Counted from the stretch's first letter, positions 36,193 to 45,025 are shown. The stretch: DNA of 51,246 nucleotides from Bacteroides gallinarum DSM 18171 = JCM 13658 (GCF_000374365.1 NZ_KB894140.1:20160-71405), one strand, 5' to 3'. Notes: generated from the sequence alone by a model not told the origin. Program-made: numbers and translations.

Positions 36193-37596
36193 ATGACAAA
36201 CGTAAGAAGATTGACAGTGATAGCGCTCTGCATGGCAGGCGCCTGCGCAGGTAACGCAACGCTGCAAGCGCAGGAAACCGCCACCGACACGTTGCAGCAG
36301 GGAAGCGCCCGCTCCCTTCCTGCACAATGGGATTTGCAGGCGTGCATCGACTATGCTTTACAGCAGAACATCACTATCCGCAAGAACCGCCTCAACGCCG
36401 AGAGTGCCGAGGTGGATGTAAAGACTGCCAAGTCGGCTCTCTTTCCCACCTTGTCGGCATCTGTGAGCCAGCGTATCGTGAACCGTCCCAACAGTGAAAT
36501 GAATACGATTATCGACGGCGACAACATCACCAGCAGCCAGAGCAAGACCAGCTACAACGGCAGCTACGGCATCGACGCCAACTGGACGCTTTACAACGGC
36601 AGCAAACGGCTGAACACCTTGAAGCAGCAGCGGATGAACAACCGCATTGCCGAGCTGAGCGTGGCGGAAAGCGAGAACAGCATCGAAGAAAGCATCACAC
36701 AGACTTACGTACAAATCCTTTATGCCGCCGAAGCCGTTAAGGTTAACGAGGCTACCCTTGAAGTGAGCCGTGCCGAATGCGAGCGCGCCCGCGCCCTGCT
36801 TGCCGCAGGAAGCATCGCCAAGAGCGACCTTGCCCAACTGGAAGCGCAAGTAAGCACGGACAAGTACCAGTTGGTAACGGCGCAGGCTACCTTACAGGAT
36901 TACAAGCTGCAACTCAAGCAGCTCCTCGAGCTAGACGGGGAGGAGGAAATGAACCTTTACATACCCACCCTCGGCGACGAGAATGTGCTGTCTCCGCTGC
37001 CTTCCAAGACGGATGTGTACCGTTCCGCCCTCACCCTGCGCCCGGAAATAGAGGCAGGCAGGCTGAACGTCAAGGCATCCGAACTCGACATCAACATCGC
37101 CCGCTCCGGCTACATCCCCACTATCAGCCTCAGTGCAGGCATAGGCAGCACGAACGCCAACGGAAACGATTTCACCTTCGGCGAGCAAATCAAGCAGAAC
37201 TGGAACAACTCGCTGGGAGTAACCATAAGCGTGCCTATCTTCAACAACCGCCAGACCAAGAGCGCCGTACAGAAGGCTAAGATACAGAAGCAGTCCAGCG
37301 AGCTGGACTTGCTGGACAACCAGAAAGCCCTGTACAAGACTATCGAGGGGCTCTGGCTGGATGCCAACAGCGCACAGCAGCGTTATGTCGCCGCCGTGGA
37401 GAAGCTGCGCAGCACCCAGACCAGCTACGACCTTATCCAGGAACAGTTCAACCTCGGCATGAAGAACACCGTGGAGCTGCTGACGGAGAAGAACAACCTG
37501 CTCAGCGCTCAGCAGGAAACGTTGCAGGCCAAGTACATGGCTATACTGAATGCGCAACTGCTGAAATTCTACCAGGGAGAGAAGATTACACTCTGA
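36193..37596 (+). CDS. TolC-family outer-membrane efflux protein
   Basis: A 467-residue outer-membrane factor. The signal peptide (MTNVRRLTVIALCMAG..., cut after LQAQ) is followed by two TolC-type repeats, each a long helical hairpin and beta strands. WDLQACIDYALQQNITIRKN opens the first repeat and the second carries VYRSALTLRPEIEAGRLNVK. The start is set by the promoter at 36133-36164. It provides the exit duct for the MacA/MacB-type pump encoded directly downstream. Confidence 0.92.
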   Translation: MTNVRRLTVIALCMAGACAGNATLQAQETATDTLQQGSARSLPAQWDLQACIDYALQQNITIRKNRLNAESAEVDVKTAKSALFPTLSASVSQRIVNRPNSEMNTIIDGDNITSSQSKTSYNGSYGIDANWTLYNGSKRLNTLKQQRMNNRIAELSVAESENSIEESITQTYVQILYAAEAVKVNEATLEVSRAECERARALLAAGSIAKSDLAQLEAQVSTDKYQLVTAQATLQDYKLQLKQLLELDGEEEMNLYIPTLGDENVLSPLPSKTDVYRSALTLRPEIEAGRLNVKASELDINIARSGYIPTISLSAGIGSTNANGNDFTFGEQIKQNWNNSLGVTISVPIFNNRQTKSAVQKAKIQKQSSELDLLDNQKALYKTIEGLWLDANSAQQRYVAAVEKLRSTQTSYDLIQEQFNLGMKNTVELLTEKNNLLSAQQETLQAKYMAILNAQLLKFYQGEKITL

Positions 37597-37649
37597 CAGG
37601 GAAACGAAACATACATTGCAATAAAATCAATAAAGAAAAGATATAGAGT

Positions 37650-38882
37650 ATGAACAAGAAGAAAATTATCCTTATCGCCGCAATCGTTGTAGTAGTGGCC
37701 GGCGCAGGCTTCTGGCTCTTCGGCGGTTCCAAGGCAAAGCATAAAGTGACCTACGAGACAGCCACCGTAACCAAAGGCGAAATATCGGAATCGGTAACCG
37801 CCACGGGCAGTATCGAGCCGGTGACGGAAGTGGAAGTGGGTACGCAGGTGAGCGGCATCATCGACAAGATATATGCCGATTACAATTCCGTAGTTACCAA
37901 AGGGCAGCTCATAGCCGAAATGGACCGTGTGACGCTGCAAAGCGAGGTAGCCTCGCAACGTGCCGCCTACAACGGTGCGAAAGCCGAATACGACTATCAG
38001 AAGAAGAACTACGAACGTAACAAGGGCTTGCACGAAAAGCAGCTTATCAGCGATACCGACTACGAGCAGTCTGTTTACAATTACGAGAAAGCGAAAAGCA
38101 ACTACGAGAGCAGCCAGGCTTCGCTGGCAAAGGCCGAACGCAACTTGTCGTACGCCACTATCACCTCGCCTATCGACGGTGTTGTCATCAACCGTGCGGT
38201 CGAAGCGGGACAGACGGTGGCATCCGGGTTCGAGACTCCTACCCTGTTTACTATCGCCGCCGACCTTACGCAGATGCAGGTGGTAGCCGATGTGGATGAA
38301 GCCGATATAGGCGGCGTGGAAGAGGGACAACGCGTTACGTTCACCGTAGATGCTTATCCGAACGATATATTCGAAGGCGTAGTAACGCAAATCCGCCTGG
38401 GCGAGGACAGCTCTACGAGTTCCAGCAGCAGTAGCACATCCAGCACGGTCGTTACCTACGAGGTGGTTATCTCCGCCCCCAACCCCGACCTGAAATTGAA
38501 ACCGCGTCTTACGGCCAATGTCACCATTTATACGCTCGACCGCAAGGATGTGCTTTCCGTTCCGGCGCGCGCCCTCCGCTTCACTCCCGAAAAGCCGCTT
38601 ATCGGCGACGAGGATATCGTGAAAGATTGCGAAGGCGAGCATAAGCTCTGGACGCGCGAAGGCAACACATTCACCGCACATCCGGTAGTGGTAGGCATCT
38701 CCAACGGTGTCAGCACGGAGATTGTGAGCGGCATCGCCGAGGGCACGGTAGTAGTGACCGAGGCCACCATAGGACGCATGCCGGGCGAAAACGGTGCGGC
38801 GGACATGCAGCAGGAGGCAAGCAGCGAGAAAAGCCCGTTCATGCCTGGCCCTCCGGGAAGCAACAAGAAAAAGGGTAAATGA
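37650..38882 (+). CDS. macA: MacA-type periplasmic adaptor (HlyD/RND-MFP family)
   Basis: A 410-residue adaptor with an N-terminal membrane anchor (residues 6-25). The lipoyl domain is split around a coiled-coil hairpin (about 85-165), with GTQVSGIIDKIYADYNSVVTKGQLI before it and SPIDGVVINRAVEAGQTV after it. Beta-barrel and membrane-proximal domains follow, with a Ser-rich insertion (about 252-263). The C-terminus is Pro/Gly/Lys-rich. It bridges the MacB permease and the TolC-like duct. Confidence 0.9.
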   Translation: MNKKKIILIAAIVVVVAGAGFWLFGGSKAKHKVTYETATVTKGEISESVTATGSIEPVTEVEVGTQVSGIIDKIYADYNSVVTKGQLIAEMDRVTLQSEVASQRAAYNGAKAEYDYQKKNYERNKGLHEKQLISDTDYEQSVYNYEKAKSNYESSQASLAKAERNLSYATITSPIDGVVINRAVEAGQTVASGFETPTLFTIAADLTQMQVVADVDEADIGGVEEGQRVTFTVDAYPNDIFEGVVTQIRLGEDSSTSSSSSSTSSTVVTYEVVISAPNPDLKLKPRLTANVTIYTLDRKDVLSVPARALRFTPEKPLIGDEDIVKDCEGEHKLWTREGNTFTAHPVVVGISNGVSTEIVSGIAEGTVVVTEATIGRMPGENGAADMQQEASSEKSPFMPGPPGSNKKKGK

Positions 38883-38951
38883 TGAAAAGTAAAGTAGAGC
38901 GTTAACCGTCACTTTTTATCGCGTTCTGCGCGATTTCATAAACATATAATT

Positions 38952-39698
38952 ATGAGCAAAACCGTAATTGAACTTCAAAATATAAAGCGTAACTTCCAGG
39001 TGGGAGACGAAACGGTACATGCACTGCGCGGGGTGTCGTTCTCTATCAGCGAGGGGGAGTTCGTCACGATTATGGGTACATCCGGCTCGGGCAAATCGAC
39101 CCTGCTGAATATACTCGGCTGCCTGGACACGCCTACTGTGGGCGAGTACCTGCTGGACGGGATTTCCGTACGTACCATGAGCAAGTCGCAGCGTGCCGTG
39201 CTCCGCAACCGCAAAATAGGTTTCGTTTTCCAGAACTACAACCTGCTGCCCAAAACGACTGCCGTGGAGAACGTGGAACTGCCGCTGATGTACAACTCGT
39301 CCGTATCGGCATCCGAGCGGAGGAGGCGTGCCGTCGAAGCGCTGAAAGCCGTAGGGCTGGGCGACCGCCTGGAGCATAAATCCAACCAGATGTCCGGCGG
39401 ACAGATGCAGCGCGTAGCCATTGCCCGCGCACTGGTGAACAATCCTGCCGTTATCCTGGCGGACGAAGCCACGGGTAACCTGGATACACGCACTTCATTC
39501 GAAATCCTGGTGCTTTTCCAGAAGCTGCACGCCGAGGGGCGTACCATTATCTTCGTAACGCACAACCCGGAGATAGCCCAATACAGCAGCCGTAACATCG
39601 TATTGCGGGACGGGCAGGTGAAAGACGACAAGGTCAATCCCGACATACTGAATGCCGCCCATACGCTGGCGGCGCTGCCCAAACAGGAAGACGATTGA
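38952..39698 (+). CDS. macB: MacB-type ABC transporter ATP-binding protein
   Basis: A 248-residue ATPase with [45 protein letters not shown] and the H-loop FVTHNPE, the LolD/MacB/FtsE pattern. In E. coli MacB this domain is fused to the permease; here it is a separate gene 27 bases upstream of it. Confidence 0.9.
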   Translation: MSKTVIELQNIKRNFQVGDETVHALRGVSFSISEGEFVTIMGTSGSGKSTLLNILGCLDTPTVGEYLLDGISVRTMSKSQRAVLRNRKIGFVFQNYNLLPKTTAVENVELPLMYNSSVSASERRRRAVEALKAVGLGDRLEHKSNQMSGGQMQRVAIARALVNNPAVILADEATGNLDTRTSFEILVLFQKLHAEGRTIIFVTHNPEIAQYSSRNIVLRDGQVKDDKVNPDILNAAHTLAALPKQEDD

Positions 39699-39725
39699 TA
39701 CAGAATTTATTAACACATTAAAGTA

Positions 39726-40946
39726 ATGAACGGAACAAACCTTTTCAAAATAGCTTTCCGGGCGCTTGCCAATAATAAGCTGCGGGCATTCCTCACCATG
39801 CTGGGTATCATCATCGGTGTGGCATCCGTTATCACGATGCTTGCTATCGGACAGGGGTCTAAGAAAAGTATCCAGGCGCAAATCTCCGAAATGGGCTCGA
39901 ATATGATAATGATTCATCCGGGAGCGGATATGCGTGGCGGTGTACGCCAAGACCCCAGCGCCATGCAGACACTGAAACTGACCGATTACGAAGCGTTGCG
40001 CAATGAAACGAACTTCCTGTCGGCCGTCAGCCCCAATGTGTCTTCATCGGGACAGCTCATTGCAGGCAACAACAACTATCCCTCCTCTGTTAGCGGCGTA
40101 GGCACGGAGTATCCCGAAATCCGCCAGCTCACGGTGGACAACGGTACGATGTTTACCGAGTCCGACATACAGACGTCTGCCAAGGTATGTGTTATCGGCA
40201 AGACGATACAGGACAATCTTTTCCCCGACGGAGAAGACCCCGTAGGGCGTATCATCCGCTTCAACCAAGTGCCCTTCCGGGTAGTGGGCGTGCTCGAGTC
40301 CAAAGGTTACAACAGCATGGGTATGGACCAGGACGACGTTGTGCTGGCTCCTTATACCACGGTAATGAAACGCCTGCTCGCGCAGACTTATTTGCAGGGG
40401 ATTTTCGCTTCCGCACTGACCGAGGACATGACGGACAATGCCACCGAGGAAATCACCGAAATCCTGCGCCGGAACCACAAACTGAAGGAGAGCGACGACG
40501 ACGATTTCACCATACGCAGCCAGCAGGAGCTCAGCTCGATGCTGAATACCACCACCGACCTGATGACCACGCTGCTTGCCTGCATCGCGGGCATATCGCT
40601 GGTGGTAGGCGGTATCGGCATTATGAATATCATGTATGTGTCCGTAACGGAGCGTACCCGCGAGATTGGTTTGCGCATGAGTGTGGGCGCCAGGGGGGTG
40701 GATATCTTGTCGCAATTCCTCATCGAAGCCATTCTTATCAGTATCACCGGCGGGCTTATCGGCGTTATCATCGGCTGCGGGGCAAGCTGGATTGTGAAAA
40801 GCGTGGCTCACTGGCCTATTTACATACAGGCATGGAGCGTATTCCTAAGCTTTGCCGTCTGTACGGTAACCGGTGTATTCTTCGGCTGGTATCCTGCCAA
40901 GAAGGCGGCGGACTTAGACCCGATAGAGGCGATACGATATGAGTGA
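39726..40946 (+). CDS. MacB-type ABC transporter permease (FtsX/MacB_PCD)
   Basis: A 406-residue permease with one N-terminal helix (LRAFLTMLGIIIGVASVITML), a periplasmic MacB_PCD domain (about 50-270) and three C-terminal helices (starting near SLVVGGIGIMNIMYVSVTERTREIG and ending FGWYPAKKAADLDPIEAIRYE). It works as a mechanotransmitter that pushes substrates from the periplasm through the TolC-like duct. Substrates could be a lipopeptide, antibiotic or siderophore. Confidence 0.92.
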   Translation: MNGTNLFKIAFRALANNKLRAFLTMLGIIIGVASVITMLAIGQGSKKSIQAQISEMGSNMIMIHPGADMRGGVRQDPSAMQTLKLTDYEALRNETNFLSAVSPNVSSSGQLIAGNNNYPSSVSGVGTEYPEIRQLTVDNGTMFTESDIQTSAKVCVIGKTIQDNLFPDGEDPVGRIIRFNQVPFRVVGVLESKGYNSMGMDQDDVVLAPYTTVMKRLLAQTYLQGIFASALTEDMTDNATEEITEILRRNHKLKESDDDDFTIRSQQELSSMLNTTTDLMTTLLACIAGISLVVGGIGIMNIMYVSVTERTREIGLRMSVGARGVDILSQFLIEAILISITGGLIGVIIGCGASWIVKSVAHWPIYIQAWSVFLSFAVCTVTGVFFGWYPAKKAADLDPIEAIRYE

Positions 40947-41200
40947 TTAGGAATAAGGGATTAGGAATAAGCGACTAATGATTAGTGATTAACGATTAGG
41001 GATTAGTGGTAAGCGATTAGGGATTAGTGGTAAGCGATTAGGGATAAACGGTTAGTTTTTATTTATCGCTAATCCCTAATCGTTAATCACTAATCATTAA
41101 TTACTAATTACTAATCACCAATCACTAATCGCTCGTTAATCACCAATCCCTAATCACTAATCGCTCGTTAATCACCAATCCCTAATCACTAATCGCTAAA
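40947..41200. repeat. GATTAG-type repeat block with a 31-bp perfect inverted repeat
   Basis: The left half is built from GATTAGGGATTAGTGGTAAGC units and the right half from their complements. Bases 40976-41006 and 41069-41099 are exact 31-bp inverted repeats. The right half also repeats a 32-base block (about 41100-41195). It could form a large cruciform or RNA hairpin and may end the exporter operon. It leads directly into the kinase promoter. Confidence 0.85.
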
Positions 41201-41206
41201 AAAAAC

Positions 41207-41214
41207 TATCTTTG
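41207..41214 (+). promoter_or_regulatory. -7 box next to the kinase start (leaderless mRNA likely)
   Basis: TATCTTTG ends seven bases before the ATG at 41222. Transcription would start within two or three bases of the start codon. The -33 region lies in the repeat block and has no clear TTTG. Confidence 0.6.
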
Positions 41215-41221
41215 CATTTGT

Positions 41222-42286
41222 ATGAAACAATTTCTCTACTCACGGTCGCGCATCATCGAAGCCCTGATTCATATCATTGGCTGGGGAATCGTATTTGCGT
41301 TTCCTTTCGTAATGATGACGCGCAGCGGGTTCACCATTACGTGGGGGGAGTACCTGCGCCACGGCAGTGTGGTTCCGCTCTCGTTCCTCATCGTGTTTTA
41401 TGCCAATTACTGCTTTTTCATCCCCCGTTATCTGTTCGAAGGGCACACCAAGCAGTATCTTCTGCTGAACGTGCTGCTGATTGTCTGCATTACCGCCGGC
41501 GTGCATTTCTGGCAGGAATATGCCTTCCATACTTACATCAAAGGTGGAGACGACGGCAGGAAGCACATGGGGCCGCCGAAGTGGATATTCATCATGCGCG
41601 ATGTGTTTTCCATGATACTCACCGTAGGACTGAGCGCCGCTATCCGCCTCAGCGGACGCTGGGTGCAAGTGGAAGCCGCACGGCGCGAAGCCGAGAAAAG
41701 CCGTACGGAGGCGGAGCTGAAAAACCTGCGCAACCAGCTCAACCCTCATTTCCTGCTCAATACGCTGAATAACATCTACGCCCTCATCGCCTTCGATGCG
41801 GACAAGGCGCAGGCTGCCGTGCAGGAGCTGAGCCGCCTGTTGCGTCATGTGCTTTACGACAACCAGCAAAACTTCGTGGCATTGGGTAAGGAAATGGATT
41901 TCATCAAGAATTACATCGCACTGATGCGCATCCGCCTTTCGTCCAACGTTACCGTTGAAACCCGTTTCGACATCCGCCCCGACAGCCCCACGGAGATTGC
42001 CCCGCTGATATTCATCTCTCTCATCGAGAATGCTTTCAAGCACGGCATCTCTCCTACCGAGCCCAGTTATATCCGTATCTATTTCAGCGAGAGCACCGAC
42101 GAGGTACGGTGCGAAATCTGCAACAGCTATCATCCCAAGAACGAAGCCGACAAGAGCGGAAGCGGTATCGGTCTGGAGCAGGTGCAGAAACGGTTGGAAC
42201 TGACTTATCCCGGTCAATACGAATGGAGGCACGGCGTGAGCGAGGACGGAAAAGAATATAAATCGGTTTTAGTGATTAGGGGATAG
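41222..42286 (+). CDS. LytS-type sensor histidine kinase (His_kinase family)
   Basis: A 354-residue kinase. Four transmembrane helices (within about residues 10-145) lack a large sensor domain. A short coiled coil (AARREAEKSRTEAELKNLRNQ) precedes the phosphoacceptor motif LNPHFLLNTLNNIYAL and the ATPase domain with LIENAFKHG and GSGIGLEQVQKRL. It is the partner of the LytTR regulator 89 bases downstream. The signal sensed is unknown; it may monitor the membrane, and the exporter operon just upstream could be a target. Confidence 0.9.
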   Translation: MKQFLYSRSRIIEALIHIIGWGIVFAFPFVMMTRSGFTITWGEYLRHGSVVPLSFLIVFYANYCFFIPRYLFEGHTKQYLLLNVLLIVCITAGVHFWQEYAFHTYIKGGDDGRKHMGPPKWIFIMRDVFSMILTVGLSAAIRLSGRWVQVEAARREAEKSRTEAELKNLRNQLNPHFLLNTLNNIYALIAFDADKAQAAVQELSRLLRHVLYDNQQNFVALGKEMDFIKNYIALMRIRLSSNVTVETRFDIRPDSPTEIAPLIFISLIENAFKHGISPTEPSYIRIYFSESTDEVRCEICNSYHPKNEADKSGSGIGLEQVQKRLELTYPGQYEWRHGVSEDGKEYKSVLVIRG

Positions 42287-42375
42287 CGATTTGCCTGTGC
42301 CGCCGGGTGTATGTCCTGTGCCGGCTTTGCAGACCAATCGCCTACCGGCAATCACGGCCATTAATTATCAATATC

Positions 42376-43077
42376 ATGAATTTGAAGTGTGCAATTGTGG
42401 ATGACGAACCGTTGGCATTGAACCTCTTGGAGAGTTATGTCAACAAGACTCCTTTCCTGGAACTTGCCGGAAAATATTCCAGTGCGGTGCAGGCGATGAA
42501 CGATTTACCGGAGAGGCATGTAGACCTGCTTTTCCTCGATATTCAAATGCCCGAGCTCAACGGGTTGGAATTTTCCAAAATGGTGGATATGCATACCCGT
42601 ATCGTCTTCACCACTGCTTTCGACCAGTATGCCATAGACGGTTACAAGGTCAATGCGCTCGACTATTTGCTGAAACCTATCTCTTATGTGGATTTCCTGC
42701 AAGCTGCCAACAAAGCGGTACGGTGGTTCGAGCTCCTGCAACAGCCCAAGGAAGAAATCGAAAGTATTTTCGTAAAAAGCGATTATAAGCTGGTGCAAGT
42801 GGAGCTTAAAAATATCCTCTACATCGAAGGGCTGAAAGATTACATCAAGATTTATGAAGAGAATGTTCCCAAACCTCTCCTCTCGCTGATGAGCATGAAG
42901 TCTATGGAAGAGCTGTTGCCTGCCTCCCGTTTCATACGTGTGCACCGCTCGTACATCGTCCAGAAAGACAAGATACGCATCATCGACCGCGGCCGCATCG
43001 TCTTCGGTAAGAATTATATTCCTATCAGCGACAGTTACAAGCAGGTTTTCCAGGATTTCTTAAATAAAAGGAGTTAA
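42376..43077 (+). CDS. LytTR-family response regulator
   Basis: A 233-residue regulator. The receiver domain (1-120) has DDEP, phosphoacceptor Asp in LLFLDIQMPELNG and the switch residue Lys in YLLKPISY. The LytTR DNA-binding domain (about 135-233) has ILYIEGLKDYIKIY and RFIRVHRSYIV. The frame opens at 42307, but family alignment and the MNLKCAIVDDEP start favour 42376. It binds DNA as a dimer through beta-sheet recognition. Confidence 0.92.
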   Translation: MNLKCAIVDDEPLALNLLESYVNKTPFLELAGKYSSAVQAMNDLPERHVDLLFLDIQMPELNGLEFSKMVDMHTRIVFTTAFDQYAIDGYKVNALDYLLKPISYVDFLQAANKAVRWFELLQQPKEEIESIFVKSDYKLVQVELKNILYIEGLKDYIKIYEENVPKPLLSLMSMKSMEELLPASRFIRVHRSYIVQKDKIRIIDRGRIVFGKNYIPISDSYKQVFQDFLNKRS

Positions 43078-43133
43078 AAATACAGCTATCGATAGATATT
43101 TTATCGCTTTTAGTCGATTTCTAATTATATCCT

Positions 43134-43165
43134 ATTGCATATTAAAAGATGTTTTTTTACCTTTG
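43134..43165 (+). promoter_or_regulatory. promoter of candidate small RNA B
   Basis: ATTG (43134-43137), 20 bases, TACCTTTG (43158-43165). Confidence 0.7.
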
Positions 43166-43171
43166 CGGCGA

Positions 43172-43280
43172 ACAGATAGGAGTTGTGAAACTCCCCCAAT
43201 AGAATAGTTTAGTTAAGTCTAGTTTAGTTTTTGTGTGAAGCACTTCCTCCGTAAGCGAACGTTGGAAGTGCTTTTATTTT
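43172..43280 (+). ncRNA. candidate small RNA B (about 109 nt)
   Basis: A promoter and an intrinsic terminator bracket about 109 bases with no ORF. A 5' hairpin is GGAGTT/AACTCC closed by a GTGA tetraloop (43179-43194, a GNRA loop in RNA). The middle is a U/A-rich single-stranded region with repeated TAGTTTAGTT. The terminator is AAGCACTTCC/GGAAGTGCTT (43238-43273) followed by TTTTATTTT. The layout fits a trans-acting small RNA. No Rfam family is recognised from memory. Confidence 0.65.
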
Positions 43281-43347
43281 GAATAGAGAGAGGAAAAGTT
43301 TTCCTGAATTATACGATAATTGGACTTTGAAGGGCTATATTTGCAAT

Positions 43348-43608
43348 ATGGATAAAAAAAGAGAATATAAAAAAATAGCAAAATCGCTCGCTATCAGTAA
43401 CGGATTCGATAAGGTATCCTATTACGGGGAGTGGAACGGCTTTTTAGCTTATGCAGCTTCTTCAAAAGAAGATGAAGATTGCTGTATCGGCTATCCTCAG
43501 TTTATCCTTGTTAAAGACGGTACGGCTACATTAGCACATTACACCCAATCGCCGGATATTATGGGGATTATCTCTAATTCAAAAGACAACCCGTCGTTGT
43601 CGGTATAA
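43348..43608 (+). CDS. small protein of unknown function
   Basis: An 86-residue soluble protein, MDKKREYKKIAKSLAISNGF then a mixed alpha/beta part with YYGEWNGFLAYAA and YPQFILVKDGT. The frame is open from a TTG at 43279, but the small-RNA terminator lies there and a -7 box TATATTTG (43336-43343) sits four bases before this ATG, so the later start is used. I do not recognise the family; the fold could be a small immunity- or SMI1-like domain, which is a guess. Confidence 0.6.
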   Translation: MDKKREYKKIAKSLAISNGFDKVSYYGEWNGFLAYAASSKEDEDCCIGYPQFILVKDGTATLAHYTQSPDIMGIISNSKDNPSLSV

Positions 43609-43805
43609 CTTTCTTACGACTCCACCAATAATATCGGTATTCACAAGCAAATTATCTTAATGTTACATTAGATAACGGTACGCCGGTCAATACGTAGCGG
43701 ATGCAGTTTCTGCTTCATAACTTGATTTATTAATTTGCTTATAGAATCTGCCCTATTTCATTTATTTCCTCTATATTTGTGTTATCAGTTTCACAATAGA
43801 TTACT

Positions 43806-44549
43806 ATGAACACACAGTATTCACAAACATGGCTTATCATATTAATAACTGTATTGGTAACGCTGAGTATCGCTGCGAGTATGACACCATTGTATTTAGG
43901 TACGATTGAAGGATGGACGCCAGACAAACCTCAATTTTTCGTTCAATACTGCGGAGTATTCATCAACTCGATATCCTTAGCAACTGTTGCAATAACATTA
44001 GTGTTCCAACACAGGCAGATGAAACTTCAAGGCGAGCAACTGGAACAACTGAATAAATCGAACAACCATAATTTTAAAATGGCTGAAGATACCTACGACT
44101 CGCTCGTTTTAGGATTAGTCCGGGAGTTACAGTCCGGTTCAACTGAAGAAATGAGAAAGAAAGCATCGCTTTTCCGTGAGTATCTGAGAACAGATACAGA
44201 GAAAAAACGATTGGAAGAAATCTTTGAATGCGTTATTCTCGATTCATGGGGTACTGCTGAGGAATATGAAAAAATATTGGAAGATGAAATATATCAGCAG
44301 TTTCATGCTTTCACATCTTTATCCCGGTTATTCGATACAATCTCTTATTATGAATTTAATAAAGCAACCATACAAGCCATACATTTTTACTATACATGGT
44401 GGAGAGAAGCATTCCTGATATACAATGATATTTATTATAAGGTTTACAACAGAATCGAAAACAAGCATTTTACATTTATCCCCAATTGGGTTACGATGAC
44501 CGAACGAATGGATAAAAAAATGGAGCAATTCAATCTTCCTCTGACATAA
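43806..44549 (+). CDS. membrane protein with two N-terminal helices and a cytoplasmic helical domain
   Basis: A 247-residue protein. Two transmembrane helices (about 8-30 and 52-68) are followed by a coiled-coil stretch (HRQMKLQGEQLEQLNKSNNH) and a helical domain rich in Tyr/Trp/Glu. The arrangement resembles DUF4760-like or phage-defence accessory membrane proteins, but I cannot assign it. A -7 box TATATTTG (43772-43779) is 26 bases upstream. Confidence 0.7.
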   Translation: MNTQYSQTWLIILITVLVTLSIAASMTPLYLGTIEGWTPDKPQFFVQYCGVFINSISLATVAITLVFQHRQMKLQGEQLEQLNKSNNHNFKMAEDTYDSLVLGLVRELQSGSTEEMRKKASLFREYLRTDTEKKRLEEIFECVILDSWGTAEEYEKILEDEIYQQFHAFTSLSRLFDTISYYEFNKATIQAIHFYYTWWREAFLIYNDIYYKVYNRIENKHFTFIPNWVTMTERMDKKMEQFNLPLT

Positions 44550-44661
44550 GTATATCATATTCGGCAAATCTCTCCGCCGAAATCTTTATCATCCTAAAAG
44601 AGTTAACAGATTTGTCTTTCTGCTAAACCATGTTACAAAATAAGCCGATAATCCGTTACAA

Positions 44662-44692
44662 TTTGGAGATTTCCGGAAAGTACGTATCTTTG
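44662..44692 (+). promoter_or_regulatory. promoter of candidate small RNA C
   Basis: TTTG (44662-44665), 19 bases, TATCTTTG (44685-44692): a full-consensus promoter. Confidence 0.8.
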
Positions 44693-44698
44693 CAATGT

Positions 44699-44766
44699 GT
44701 TTTTCATAGTATTAGATTTAAGGTTAACAAAAAAGATTGGCTGTCTGGGATAGATAGCCTTTTTTT
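44699..44766 (+). ncRNA. candidate small RNA C (about 68 nt)
   Basis: From the full-consensus promoter the transcript would run about 40 unstructured, A/U-rich bases (with TTAAGGTTAACAAAAAAG) into the terminator GGCTGTCT/AGATAGCC (one G-U, five-base loop) and seven T. No ORF fits. A short seed region followed by an intrinsic terminator is the minimal small-RNA plan. Alternatively it is an attenuated leader for the small ORF at 44855, which however has its own promoter. Confidence 0.65.
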
Positions 44767-44818
44767 ATGCCTGCCCGTATCGGTATATCCTCCGGAAGAA
44801 AAGGGTTCAGTTGTAAAT

Positions 44819-44850
44819 CTTGGGGGAATTAGTTAAAATAGTTATCTTTG
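44819..44850 (+). promoter_or_regulatory. promoter of the 56-residue ORF
   Basis: CTTG (44819-44822), 20 bases, TATCTTTG (44843-44850). The ATG follows after four bases, so the mRNA is probably leaderless. Confidence 0.65.
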
Positions 44851-44854
44851 ACGC

Positions 44855-45025
44855 ATGAAACAGAAACACCAAATAAAAACTCCAGTTGCTTTTCATGAGG
44901 CAGAAGATTACAATCCGTATGCTGATTACCTTCTGAACAGGCAGGTTGAATACTACTTTCTGAGCAGACAAGCTGAACATTACTTTCTGAACAGGCAGAT
45001 TGAACGAATCGAGGAAATAGAATAG
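44855..45025 (+). CDS. 56-residue peptide with YFLNRQ repeats
   Basis: The ORF reads MKQKHQIKTPVAFHEAEDYN, then three similar segments: ADYLLNRQVE, YYFLSRQAE and HYFLNRQIE, ending RIEEIE. The 10-11-residue repeats have aromatic-Leu and Arg-Gln positions in register, which could form an amphipathic helix. It has its own consensus promoter ending four bases upstream. I know no family for it. It could be a small regulatory or toxin-like peptide, but nothing in the sequence shows which. Confidence 0.6.
   Translation: MKQKHQIKTPVAFHEAEDYNPYADYLLNRQVEYYFLSRQAEHYFLNRQIERIEEIE

Noticed and set aside
37569..38912. A 447-residue minus-strand ORF opposite macA
   Set aside because: It is a codon-bias shadow; macA has a membrane anchor, lipoyl halves and operon context.
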